Under the pieces are notes generated by a model. The model ran no database searches, was not told the origin of the DNA, and saw only the letters and a list, made by a program, of their open reading frames with translations. Positions 7,082 through 16,555 of a DNA stretch of 57,833 bases are shown here, in pieces (positions within the stretch are counted from its first letter, which is position 1; each line of letters opens with the position of its first letter). Origin of the DNA: Gammaproteobacteria bacterium (GTDB lineage Bacteria > Pseudomonadota > Gammaproteobacteria > HK1); assembly GCA_021773795.1 (NCBI GenBank), contig JAJFJT010000007.1, positions 1-57,833 of the forward strand, read 5' to 3'. The translations under genes were made by a program, and so were the position numbers.

Positions 7082-10000
7082 CTACACCGAAGCTCGCCGC
7101 CCTTCCAGCAAGCCCACAGTCAGCGACAGCAACGGCGGGATAATTGCCAGAGTTAGAATTGCGGAGAGCGCCAGACCGCCGATGACCACCGAACCAAGGC
7201 CACGATAGAGCTCTGAACCGGCCCCCGGAAAAAATACCAGCGGCAGCATGCCAAAGACTGAAGTAAGGGTGGACATGAAGATGGGGCGGATGCGGTTGCG
7301 CGTCGCTTCCAGGATCGAATCCCGCGCACTCATGCCATCCTCGCGCAGGTGAAACAGGGTTTGGTGCACCAGCAGAATCGCATTGTTGACGACGATGCCG
7401 ATGAGAATGACAAAACCCAGCAGCGTCAGCATATCCAGTGGCTGAAAGTAAAAGAGATTGAGCACGGTCAACCCACCGACGCCACCGGCAGTGGCGAGCG
7501 GCACCGAGAGTACGATGATGGCGGGATAGACGAAGCTCTCGAATAATACGGCCATCACCAGATAGACGATGACCAGCGCGATAAGCAACTGCCAAACCAT
7601 GGCCTCCCAGGTCTCGGTCAGTTTGTCAGCGGTACCGGACATCCGCACCCCCACTCCCTCCGGCAGACCCTCCGTCGCCATCACATCAATCACCTGATGC
7701 TGAAGGAGTTCCATGGCCTCCTCCAGCGCCAACTGGGGCGCTGGACGGATTTCCAGGGTAACGGTGCGTTCGCGCTCGTGGTGACGGATCTCCGTGGGGC
7801 CGGCGGTGAGTTGTACCTCGGCAAGGGAATGCACGGGCAGAATCAGGCCAGAGCGAGTCACCACCGGCAGATTGTCGATCTGTTGGGTATAAATCAGGCT
7901 GTCCTCGGGTCCCGCCAGCATCAGATCCAGACGCCGCCCATCCACCGTCACCTCGGCCACTCGCAGACCGTCGTTATACATATCGATGGTATCGCCGAGC
8001 TCGCGCACGCTGACACCCGCATCCGCCAGGCGCACGCGGTCCGGAATCACGCGCAGCTCCGGGGCACCCAACTCCAGCCCTGGGCGCGGGCGCATCTGGT
8101 TACCCTCACTGCGTGGCATTATCCGCCCCACCAATCCCACCGCCTTACGGGCAAGTGCCAGATTCTGCTCCAGCTCAGGACCAGAGATATTCAGATCGAT
8201 CTTGCGTCCGCCACCGATGGCACGACCAAAGATAGAGGGCTGATTAATGAAACCAAAGGTACCCGGCTCGCTGAATATCGGCTTTGTCAGTACCGGAATC
8301 AGCTCCGCCACCCGGCTGGCCTCCTCGGCCATGGCACCAACGAAGGTACGCGCAGGGGTCGCGACGAAAAAGAAATTTTCCACCCGTGGCGGTCCGTCGA
8401 CTATCACTTCACCATTCCACAACGGTCGCACCGTAGCCTCCACCCCGCGGGCGATCTCTGTGGTGGTCTGCAGATTATAACCGGGTGGCGGCATCACCAC
8501 CCCAAAAACCAGATTGCGATTGCCTTCGGGCAGGTATTCAAGCTTGGGCAGATAGCGCCAGGTAGCCAGTCCAGCCATGCTGGATATGGTTAGCACCAAA
8601 GCCAGCGCAAGTAGCCGCGAATCCGCCACCCGCGCCGCCAACGCGGTGGTACCACGCACAAAGGCATGAGCGAAACCGTCAATGAAGGGCAGATGAAAAT
8701 GGCGCTCCGGATCACCCACGTCGCCGCCCAGCAGACGGATGCCGAGTGCCGGAATCACGGTGATTGCCACCACCAGGGAAAGGCAGACCGATACCGCGAT
8801 GGCCACGGCGATATCCCGAAATAACTGCCCTACCTCCAGGTCCAGCATCAGGATGGGGATGAACACCATCACCGTAGTCAGCGCGGAGACAAACACCGCA
8901 CCCCACACCTGGCGGGCACCGAAATAGGCCGCTTCATTGATTGGCCTGCCGGCCTGACGCAGCCGATAGATATTCTCCAGCACCACGATGGCGGCATCCA
9001 CCACCATGCCCACGGCAAAAGCGAGCCCGGCCAGGGAAATCACATTGAGCGAACGACCCAGTGCCGCCATGGCGACGAAGGAACCGATTACCGAAACCGG
9101 AATGGCCAATGCCACCACCAGCACCGCACGCATGGAGCGCAGAAAAAGCAGCAGAATAAAGGCCGCCAGTGCACCACCCAGGTAGATATTTTGCTCCACC
9201 AGGTTGATGGCGGAATTAATGTAAACGGTCTCGTCGTAGACCTGTTCAAAACTGAGCCCTTCACGGGACGCCGGCCCAGTCGCCAATTCCTTCACCGCCT
9301 TGCGCAGTCCAGCCATGGTCTCAATGACGTTGGCGCCCACCTCGCGAGTGGCACTCATGGCCATGGAGGGTGAGGCCATGTGGCGAATACGTGCACGGGG
9401 CTTTTTGTGCGCATAATCCACCTCGGCAATATCGCCCACGGTCACCCGTGCCACGCGCCCACTTTCCGTTTCCCGCTCGCTACGCAACAACACCTGACGG
9501 ACCTGTTTAATGGTGCTCAGTTCACCCTCGGTACGCACCACATAGCGACGCTTGCCCTCCTCCACATCACCGGCGGAGACTGAGGCATTGGCGGCACGGA
9601 GAGCTCCTACCACATCAGGCACCGTCAGTCCGAAACGGGCCATGCGTGCCGGATCCAGCACCATCCGCAATTCCCGCTCACCACCGCCGTAGACATTAAT
9701 ACGCCCCACGCCGGGCACCCGCTCCATGCGCTCTTGCAAAATATCCTCGGCAAAGTCACCGTAAGTGTGGATTGCCTCGCGCTCGCTATCCTTGCCCTTG
9801 AGGATAAACCAGGCGATGGAATTATCCTCGCTGCCGACCGTGCGCAGGGTCGGTTCGTCCACCTCTTCGGGATAGGAACTCACCCGATCCAGGCGATTGG
9901 CCACCAACAACAAAGCGCGGTCCATGTTCATACCGATATGGAATTCCAGCGTCACCTGGGCGCGACCATCCTGGGCTGAACTGCGCATCTCCACCACGCC

Positions 10001-10225
10001 TTCAAGTCCCTTCAGCACCTCTTCCTGCTGATTGACCAGTTCCCGCTCCACCTCTGCCGGTGCAGCTCCCGGCCACTCGGTACGCACGGTAATCACCGGA
10101 CGGCTGACATCCGGTGCAAGCTGGATGGGGATGGTGCGAAAAGCCACCAGACCGAACATCACCACCATCATCACCGCGGAGACAACCGCGATGGGACGGT
10201 GGATGGAGAGGCGTATGAGATCCAT
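7082..10225 (-). CDS. RND-family efflux permease (inner-membrane pump)
   Basis: The 1,047-residue protein has the length and double-repeat layout of AcrB/HAE1-type proton-driven pumps: an N-terminal membrane helix ending IPIQLAPDVSRP, a large periplasmic porter loop, a central membrane bundle, a second loop and C-terminal helices. TM4 carries GMVVDAAIVVLEN, where AcrB has two aspartates (VDDA); here only one is present, as in several other RND clades. The substrate cannot be told. ATG 10225 follows the membrane-fusion gene by 16 bases, so the two are an operon. No outer-membrane channel gene is nearby, so it presumably uses a shared TolC-like protein. Confidence 0.93.
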   Translation of the reverse strand: MDLIRLSIHRPIAVVSAVMMVVMFGLVAFRTIPIQLAPDVSRPVITVRTEWPGAAPAEVERELVNQQEEVLKGLEGVVEMRSSAQDGRAQVTLEFHIGMNMDRALLLVANRLDRVSSYPEEVDEPTLRTVGSEDNSIAWFILKGKDSEREAIHTYGDFAEDILQERMERVPGVGRINVYGGGERELRMVLDPARMARFGLTVPDVVGALRAANASVSAGDVEEGKRRYVVRTEGELSTIKQVRQVLLRSERETESGRVARVTVGDIAEVDYAHKKPRARIRHMASPSMAMSATREVGANVIETMAGLRKAVKELATGPASREGLSFEQVYDETVYINSAINLVEQNIYLGGALAAFILLLFLRSMRAVLVVALAIPVSVIGSFVAMAALGRSLNVISLAGLAFAVGMVVDAAIVVLENIYRLRQAGRPINEAAYFGARQVWGAVFVSALTTVMVFIPILMLDLEVGQLFRDIAVAIAVSVCLSLVVAITVIPALGIRLLGGDVGDPERHFHLPFIDGFAHAFVRGTTALAARVADSRLLALALVLTISSMAGLATWRYLPKLEYLPEGNRNLVFGVVMPPPGYNLQTTTEIARGVEATVRPLWNGEVIVDGPPRVENFFFVATPARTFVGAMAEEASRVAELIPVLTKPIFSEPGTFGFINQPSIFGRAIGGGRKIDLNISGPELEQNLALARKAVGLVGRIMPRSEGNQMRPRPGLELGAPELRVIPDRVRLADAGVSVRELGDTIDMYNDGLRVAEVTVDGRRLDLMLAGPEDSLIYTQQIDNLPVVTRSGLILPVHSLAEVQLTAGPTEIRHHERERTVTLEIRPAPQLALEEAMELLQHQVIDVMATEGLPEGVGVRMSGTADKLTETWEAMVWQLLIALVIVYLVMAVLFESFVYPAIIVLSVPLATAGGVGGLTVLNLFYFQPLDMLTLLGFVILIGIVVNNAILLVHQTLFHLREDGMSARDSILEATRNRIRPIFMSTLTSVFGMLPLVFFPGAGSELYRGLGSVVIGGLALSAILTLAIIPPLLSLTVGLLEGRRASV

Positions 10226-10241
10226 ATGCGGGAGTACCTGA

Positions 10242-11330
10242 CTAGTGCCTTACTTTCTGTCCGGGGCGCAAGCGCTCATTGCCGCGCGTCACCGCCAGCT
10301 CCCCCACCTGCAACCCGGCAAGCACTTCCAGACGATTACCCGCAGAGACACCCAGGCGTAGTTCGCGTTGCTCCACCACACCGGCTATGACCACGAAGGC
10401 AAAGTACTTCTCACCCCGATTGATCACCGCGTCCTTGTGCACCGAGAGCACCTCACGCGGCGCCGCCACAGGCAACTTCACCACCACCGACTGATTCACC
10501 GCCAGCGGCCGCCCACTGTCATTAAATAGGGGGAGAAAACGCACCTGGCGGGTACGGGTCAGTGGATTTTCGTTGGGCACGATGGCACGCACCCGCGCAC
10601 CGTGCAGGCTGCCATCTTCCAATTCGATAGCCACCGCCACCTCACCACGCAGCCCCGCCAACTGGCTGGCCGGGACATCGGCCTCAATCTCAAGGTCCGC
10701 ATCGTTCACCATGCTGACCACCGCATCCCCAAGCGACAGAAAGGCACCGGGGGAGACATGGCGACGGGTAATCACACCATCATAGGGAGCGCGAATTTTG
10801 GTGCGTTCGAGGTCAATCTGGGCAATGCCCAACTCCGCACTGGCCCGCGCGATGCTCGCCTTGGCCTCCTCGATCTCGCTCTCGTAACGCGCCACCTCTT
10901 CCAGCTTGTCTTCATAATTGGCTTTGGGAAAGGCCGGGGAACCCTTAAGTTCACCAAAGCGTCGCGCCTCCTGGCGAGCCAGTTTCAAACGTGCCCGGGT
11001 AGTCTGTAGCCGCGCCTTTTCCAACTGTTCCTCAGCCTGGCGCCTGGCCACCTCTCTGGACTGCCGTTTTCTCGCCAGCTGCGCCAACACGGTACCCACG
11101 CGCACCCGATCACCCACCTGTACTGCCACGCTCTGGACCGCACCATTCACCAGAGCCGCCACCGCCCCCTCCTCTCGCGCCACCAGGCGAGCGATGACCG
11201 GCGCGGTCTGGGTCAGCGCTTGCTGGCGCACCACATCCACCCCCACCAACGCCGGTGGCAGCTCCTGGGCCATAGCGACAGAACCACCTAAGCAGTAACA
11301 CAAAAACAGGAGCAAACACTTCGGGCGCAT
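10242..11330 (-). CDS. RND efflux membrane-fusion (periplasmic adaptor) protein
   Basis: This 362-residue HlyD/AcrA-type adaptor has a signal peptide (MRPKCLLLFLCYCLGGSVAMA, cleavage after AMA), a biotinyl-lipoyl-like half (GAVQSVAVQVGDRVRVGTVL), an alpha-helical hairpin at about residues 80-150 (KRQSREVARRQAEEQLEKAR and on), the returning lipoyl half (IRAPYDGVITRRHVSPGAFL) and beta-barrel and membrane-proximal domains. The frame is open to 11417, but ATG 11330 is chosen because it begins the signal peptide and has AAGGAAAG upstream. It joins the RND pump to an outer-membrane channel. Confidence 0.92.
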   Translation of the reverse strand: MRPKCLLLFLCYCLGGSVAMAQELPPALVGVDVVRQQALTQTAPVIARLVAREEGAVAALVNGAVQSVAVQVGDRVRVGTVLAQLARKRQSREVARRQAEEQLEKARLQTTRARLKLARQEARRFGELKGSPAFPKANYEDKLEEVARYESEIEEAKASIARASAELGIAQIDLERTKIRAPYDGVITRRHVSPGAFLSLGDAVVSMVNDADLEIEADVPASQLAGLRGEVAVAIELEDGSLHGARVRAIVPNENPLTRTRQVRFLPLFNDSGRPLAVNQSVVVKLPVAAPREVLSVHKDAVINRGEKYFAFVVIAGVVEQRELRLGVSAGNRLEVLAGLQVGELAVTRGNERLRPGQKVRH

Positions 11331-11528
11331 CGATACTTTCCTTTCTATTTTCCGGTGCAGACCGGGGCACCGTGTGGAGGGTATGAAATAACATGGTGGA
11401 TCACAAAGCCCGAGCAAATAACCATATAACTAAATACGGGAGCTTGCCTATAATTTCGTAGATAGATATGAAAACGCAGTGCTACGAATATTGCCCTCAA
11501 CGACCCACACGGAAAGAAGGTGGATGAG

Positions 11529-14000
11529 ATGGAACGACGCATACTGATAGTCGAAGACGACCCGCTGGTCGCCGAGGATATTCGCCTCAAAGTGTCGCTG
11601 CACGACGACGCACTGTTGCATATCGTTGGCAGCGGTGAAGCGGCCATAGAGGCTGCGCGCACCCTACAACCAAACCTGGTGTTGATGGATATCGTGCTGC
11701 CGGGTGAAATCGACGGTATTGAGGCCGCTACTCAGATCATCGAGGAGCACGGCATCCCGGTGATCTACCTCACCGCCTACGCCGATGAAGCCCTCATCCG
11801 CCGCGCATCCATCACCGAGCCCTTCGGTTACCTATTGAAACCCGCCAGTGATCGCGACCTCCATGCCGCAATCTCCATGGCCTACTACAAGGCCCATTCC
11901 GAAAAGCGACTGCGGCGGGCGGCCCAGGTAGCCGCAACCCTGGAGAAAATCAGTGACCCGGTGGTGGCGGTGGGCCGTGACGGCCGCATCATCGAGGCCA
12001 ACGAGGCGGCGGCGAGCATACTAGATGTACCCCTTGCACAACTGCCCGGGCAGCCCTGTGACGTGCCGATCTACCTCACCCACGCCCACGACAGCGACAA
12101 CCTGCTCCCCGAGCTGCTCGATACGGTCTACCAAACAGGGCAAGCCCTGCGCACGGACGAGGATCTCTATCTCCACACCCGGACGGATACGCAGATTCCC
12201 ATCAGCCTGCGTATCAACGAGATCCCGGCCACCGCAAGCGTCCCGGGTGGCACAGTGATGCTTATAGAGGACATCAGCCGGCGACGCGAACTGGAGGCCG
12301 AGGTCAAGCTGGCGGCGGAGGTCTTTCGCTCCGCCAGCGAGGGCATACTGATCACCGACCACGAAGGCCGGATCGTCCGTGTCAACGCGGCCTTCACCCG
12401 CCTCACCGGCTATGAAACCGCGGAAGTCGTGGGACAGAACCCGCGCATCTTGCAGTCCAAGCTGCAGTACCCCAATTTCTACCGCCGCATGTGGCGCGCG
12501 CTGCTTGAACGCGGGCAGTGGCAGGGGGAGATATGGAATCGGCGCAAGGATGGCCAGATTTATCCCGAATTCCTCAATATCACTGAGGTGCGGGAACCCG
12601 GCGAACTGGCGACCCATTACATCGGTATCTTCATGGATCTGAGCGCCAGCAAGAATATGGAAGAACGCCTGCAATATGTCAGCCGTTACGATGAGCTCAC
12701 GGGTCTGCCCAACCGGGCGTTTTTCTATCAGCAACTGGAGCGAGACCTGGAGCGGGCGGCGCAGCGGGATGAGCCGCTGGAAGTGCTGTTTATCAACGTA
12801 AACAAGTTCCACCAGGTCAATGAAACAGCGGGATACAAATGTGCCGATGATCTGCTGCGTAAATTATCCCGCCGCATTGATACGGAACTGAAGAATGTCG
12901 ATACCGTAGCCCGCCTTGGGGGCGATCAATTTGCGGTGATTCTCACTTGGGATGGTGTATCCCAGCGCGCCGAGGCCCTGTCCAACCGGCTTGCCGATAT
13001 ATTGTGCGGAATGATCGAGGTCTGCGGAAAAGAGATTCAGCTCAATGTGAGCATGGGTATCGGCGCATATCCGCAGGATGCCCAGGATGTGAATGCGCTC
13101 ATCCGCAACACGGATATTGCCCTCAATAACGCCCGCACAGCGGGCCATACCGTCGCCCGCTTCGCCCCGCCGATGCTCCATCGGGCGGTGCAAAACGGCA
13201 ATCTGGAGCAGGCCCTGCGGCGCGTTCTGGAGCACGAGGAATTGCAACTTAGCTACCAGCCCCAGGTGGAGATCGCTACGGGCCGAGTGGATGGTTGCGA
13301 GGCGCTGTTGCGCTGGAATAATGGCGAACGCAGCCTGGTCATGCCCCTGGACTTCATTCCGCTGGCGGAAGAAACGGGGCTCATCGTGCCCATTGGCGAG
13401 TGGGTGCTAAACGAGGCCTGCCGCCAGTACCGGCTATGGCTACAGGCGGATCTTGCGCCATCCAGCGTCGCCGTGAATGTCGCCCCGCCACAATTAGATG
13501 ATCCCGGATTCGTCAACAAGGTGGAGAAGGCGCTCAGCGCACACAAACTCGCGCCCGCGCAACTGTGGCTTGAAATCACCGAGAGTGCAGCGCTCGATAC
13601 CACCGGTGGCATCCTGGGCAAGCTAAACAGCTTGCGCGAGATGGGCGTCCGACTGGCTCTGGATGATTTCGGTACCGGCTACTCGGCACTGTCCGTACTG
13701 CGCACACTGCCCCTTGATATCCTCAAGATCGATCGCACATTCATTAGGAATTGTCTGCACGAGGACACCGCCGAGGCTTTGCTGGAATCAATACTGCAGA
13801 TGGGCCGCAGGCTCGATCTCGCCATCGTCGCCGAGGGGGTGGAGACCGCCGCACAACTGCAATTCCTCGCCACCCGTGACTGCGATTACGTGCAGGGATT
13901 TTATTACAGCCGCCCGCTACGACCCACGGAACTGGAAGTACATCTGCGCGAGGGCTTTGCGCCCATTGCTCAGATTGCATCAGCAAACGACCCCGATTGA
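11529..14000 (+). CDS. REC-PAS-PAS-GGDEF(degenerate)-EAL protein, probable c-di-GMP phosphodiesterase
   Basis: The 823-residue protein has a receiver domain (Asp54 in LVLMDIVLPG, Lys104 in YLLKP), two PAS domains (about 135-250 and 262-375), a GGDEF domain (380-545) and an EAL domain (560-815). The GGDEF signature is GGDQF (464-468), and the metal-binding Asp of the usual LDLDRFK is replaced (INVNKFH), so cyclase activity is doubtful. The EAL domain keeps CEALLRW, DDFGTGYSAL and VAEGVET, so phosphodiesterase activity is likely. ATG 11529 has AAGAAGG at good spacing; an in-frame GTG at 11520 overlaps that Shine-Dalgarno. It is first of a four-gene signalling cluster. Confidence 0.9.
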   Translation: MERRILIVEDDPLVAEDIRLKVSLHDDALLHIVGSGEAAIEAARTLQPNLVLMDIVLPGEIDGIEAATQIIEEHGIPVIYLTAYADEALIRRASITEPFGYLLKPASDRDLHAAISMAYYKAHSEKRLRRAAQVAATLEKISDPVVAVGRDGRIIEANEAAASILDVPLAQLPGQPCDVPIYLTHAHDSDNLLPELLDTVYQTGQALRTDEDLYLHTRTDTQIPISLRINEIPATASVPGGTVMLIEDISRRRELEAEVKLAAEVFRSASEGILITDHEGRIVRVNAAFTRLTGYETAEVVGQNPRILQSKLQYPNFYRRMWRALLERGQWQGEIWNRRKDGQIYPEFLNITEVREPGELATHYIGIFMDLSASKNMEERLQYVSRYDELTGLPNRAFFYQQLERDLERAAQRDEPLEVLFINVNKFHQVNETAGYKCADDLLRKLSRRIDTELKNVDTVARLGGDQFAVILTWDGVSQRAEALSNRLADILCGMIEVCGKEIQLNVSMGIGAYPQDAQDVNALIRNTDIALNNARTAGHTVARFAPPMLHRAVQNGNLEQALRRVLEHEELQLSYQPQVEIATGRVDGCEALLRWNNGERSLVMPLDFIPLAEETGLIVPIGEWVLNEACRQYRLWLQADLAPSSVAVNVAPPQLDDPGFVNKVEKALSAHKLAPAQLWLEITESAALDTTGGILGKLNSLREMGVRLALDDFGTGYSALSVLRTLPLDILKIDRTFIRNCLHEDTAEALLESILQMGRRLDLAIVAEGVETAAQLQFLATRDCDYVQGFYYSRPLRPTELEVHLREGFAPIAQIASANDPD

Positions 14001-14037
14001 AACCCACCTAAAATCAATTTCAGCTTGAGCCAAGCAC

Positions 14038-16209
14038 ATGCGCAGAGACTCTTACCTAATCCCGATTATTATCTTCTGCGCGGGTGCCTTCCTAGCCCTT
14101 TCCGTCTGGTGGATGACCGAGGGCTGGGAACGGGAGGACATCCAGGCACAACTCAACCATCAAGGCGCGCTACACACTGCGGCCATCCAACGGGAACTGA
14201 AACTCGACATCGGGGTGCTCGTCGGTCTGCGCGGGCTTTTCAACGCCTCGGATAAAGTCACTCGTGCCGAGTTCGCTATTTACACCCGACCGATTGCCAC
14301 TCGCCATCCAAGCATTCAGGCGCTGGAATGGATCCCCCGGGTTAGCCACGCCTTTCGCGAGGCCATGGAGGCCTCGGCACAACTTGATGATCTGAAGGGC
14401 TTTGGCTTTACGGAACGAGGGGCCGGGAGCCGCATGGTCAAGGCGGCGGTACGGGATGAGTACTTTCCGGTCTATTACGTGGAACCCATGGCCGGCAACG
14501 AAAAGGTGCTGGGCTTTAATCTCGCCTCCAGCGCCATCCGCCGCGTCACCCTGGAGGCAGCACGGGATAGTGGCAAGATACTGGCCACCGCCAGCATCAA
14601 TCTGCTACAGACAAAGGAAAAGCAAAAAGGCCTGTTGCTGCTTGCCCCCGTGTATCGCTGGCCTCCGGCGACACTACGGCAGCACCGGCAGGCCCTGATG
14701 GGCTTCACTCTCGGGGTGCTCCGCCTGAGTTCGCTGATGGAGCGTGCGCAAGAACACTTTGGGGAAAGTAACGACATATACCTCGAATTGTTCGATATCA
14801 CCGCTCCGAAACCTGAGCAACTCTACGCCTCCGCCGGGGAAACCCCGCAGGCCGGAAGCAATGTCTTTAAGGCGCAAGAAGAGTTTGAGGTGGCGGGACG
14901 ACGCTGGCGGGCGATCTACCGATCGAGCCCTGCCTTCGAACAGGCCCACCAGCGCGTACTGCCACTGTTCCTGGGAATAGTGGGTCTGTTGCTATCGGCC
15001 CTCGGCGCCCTGTATGCGCGCACCCTGCTGATCCGCGAGGCGCGGGTACAAACACTGGTGGCGCAGCGCACCGATGAACTGGAGGGCAGCCGCAGCCGGG
15101 TCACGGCAATTCTGAAAACTGCGGTGACCGCCATCATCACCATCGACACCCACGGGAATGTCCGGCTCTTCAACCCGGCGGCGGAGCGGATGTTTGGCTA
15201 TAGCGCGGCGGAGGTTGCTGGCCAAAATGTGAAAATGCTCATGCCGGAGCCTTATCAGAGCGAGCACGATGGCTATCTGCATGCCTATCACACCACCCGG
15301 CGGCCACGCATCATCGGCATGGGCCGTGAGGTCGAGGCCCGGCGCAAGGATGGCTCGGTGTTTCCCATCCACCTGGCTGTCGGTGAGGCAGAAACCGATG
15401 ACGCTCCCTTCTTTGTGGGCATGATCACCGACATCACCGCGCAAAAAGCGGCGGAGCAGGCACTGCTGGAGAGCAAGCAAAAGGCCGAGGAGGCCAACCG
15501 TCAGAAGTCGGACTTCGTCAATATGATCAGTCACGAGTTGCGCACGCCGCTGACGGTGCTGCTCGGTTATCTGCCGCTGCTTCAGGATGAGCGAATGATG
15601 CCGGACAAGGCGATGGTGGCGCAGATCGCCATCGATATGGATGCCTCGGGCACACACCTGCTGGAACTCATCAACGACCTGCTGGATATCTCCAAGATTG
15701 AATCGGGAAAAATGGAGCTGCGGCGGCAACGGGTGGGCGTGGAAGAGGCGCTGGACACGGTAGTGACACAACTCCGGCCCAAAGCCGAGGCCAAAGGTCT
15801 GACCCTGCAACGCGAGGGCGAATGTCCGGCCGCGAGCGCAAACGCCGATCCCTTCCGGCTACAGCAGATCCTCATAAACCTGGTGGGCAATGCGATCAAA
15901 TTTACCGACAGCGGCCACATCACGGTAAGCTGCGCCTGCGAGGATCAGGCACTGCTATTCCACGTCAGTGATAGCGGCAAGGGGATCCCGGCAGCGGAGC
16001 TCCCGCATATCTTTGAGCGCTTCCAGCAGGTAGATAATTCAAGCACCCGCGAGCAGGGTGGATCGGGATTGGGTCTGGCGATTACCCGCCAGCTGGTGGA
16101 ACTACACGGCGGCGAAGTCCGGGCGCAGAGTACCCCGGGTGCGGGCAGCCGCTTCAGCTTTACGTTGCCGCGATGGGAAGATGATGATGGCGAAGATACT
16201 GCTGGTTGA
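14038..16209 (+). CDS. CHASE-PAS hybrid-type membrane sensor histidine kinase
   Basis: The 723-residue protein has an N-terminal membrane helix (IPIIIFCAGAFLALSVWW), a periplasmic CHASE sensor domain (about 45-290, including FNASDKVTRAEF and LEWIPRV), a second membrane helix near 305-330 (VLPLFLGIVGLLLSALGALY), a PAS domain (about 355-475) and a kinase core with H-box SHELRTPLTVLLGY, N-box LINLVGNAIKF, G1 SDSGKGIP and G2 GGSGLGLAI. CHASE domains bind small extracellular ligands; the ligand here is unknown. It has no receiver of its own; the separate receiver gene overlapping its 3' end is the likely partner. Confidence 0.92.
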   Translation: MRRDSYLIPIIIFCAGAFLALSVWWMTEGWEREDIQAQLNHQGALHTAAIQRELKLDIGVLVGLRGLFNASDKVTRAEFAIYTRPIATRHPSIQALEWIPRVSHAFREAMEASAQLDDLKGFGFTERGAGSRMVKAAVRDEYFPVYYVEPMAGNEKVLGFNLASSAIRRVTLEAARDSGKILATASINLLQTKEKQKGLLLLAPVYRWPPATLRQHRQALMGFTLGVLRLSSLMERAQEHFGESNDIYLELFDITAPKPEQLYASAGETPQAGSNVFKAQEEFEVAGRRWRAIYRSSPAFEQAHQRVLPLFLGIVGLLLSALGALYARTLLIREARVQTLVAQRTDELEGSRSRVTAILKTAVTAIITIDTHGNVRLFNPAAERMFGYSAAEVAGQNVKMLMPEPYQSEHDGYLHAYHTTRRPRIIGMGREVEARRKDGSVFPIHLAVGEAETDDAPFFVGMITDITAQKAAEQALLESKQKAEEANRQKSDFVNMISHELRTPLTVLLGYLPLLQDERMMPDKAMVAQIAIDMDASGTHLLELINDLLDISKIESGKMELRRQRVGVEEALDTVVTQLRPKAEAKGLTLQREGECPAASANADPFRLQQILINLVGNAIKFTDSGHITVSCACEDQALLFHVSDSGKGIPAAELPHIFERFQQVDNSSTREQGGSGLGLAITRQLVELHGGEVRAQSTPGAGSRFSFTLPRWEDDDGEDTAG

Positions 16210-16555
16210 AGACAACGAGATGGTCAGCCGCATGATCAGCCTGCGCCTGCAGATGCGCGGACATGAGGTGGATATAGCCGTCAACGGTGAGCAGGGCGTG
16301 GAGCAGGCCATGGGCGGGCAGTACGCGCTGGTGCTGATGGACAGCCATATGCCGGTGATGGATGGCCACGAAGCGGTAGAAAATCTGCGCGCGCAGGGCT
16401 ACCGCGGATGCATAGTCGCGGTCACCGCCTCGGCCATGAGCCGCGACAGTCAGAGTGCCATTGATGCCGGCTGTAACGGCTTTATTGCCAAACCCATAGG
16501 CGGCGATTTTGAGGATTTGATCGCAGGCTATCTGGAGCACGGCACCAGTGACTGA
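16187..16555 (+). CDS. single-domain response regulator
   Basis: This 122-residue CheY-like receiver starts MAKILLVEDNEMV and has the acidic pair Glu-Asp, the phosphorylatable Asp in LVLMDSHMPVMDG, Thr in AVTAS and Lys in FIAKPIGG. There is no output domain, so it would act as a phosphate shuttle between the kinase upstream and the Hpt protein downstream. Three ATGs occur in a row (16181, 16184, 16187); 16187 has the best distance from GGGAAG. It overlaps the kinase gene by 23 bases and the next gene by 8, so translation is probably coupled. Confidence 0.9.
   Translation: MAKILLVEDNEMVSRMISLRLQMRGHEVDIAVNGEQGVEQAMGGQYALVLMDSHMPVMDGHEAVENLRAQGYRGCIVAVTASAMSRDSQSAIDAGCNGFIAKPIGGDFEDLIAGYLEHGTSD

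Noticed and set aside
7697-8593. 298-codon open frame antisense to the RND pump gene
   Set aside because: It lies wholly inside a full-length RND gene, and its His/Gln-rich composition is typical of shadow frames in GC-rich DNA.
14992-15810. 272-codon open frame antisense to the histidine kinase
   Set aside because: The kinase motifs lie on the other strand. The antisense product has no domain.
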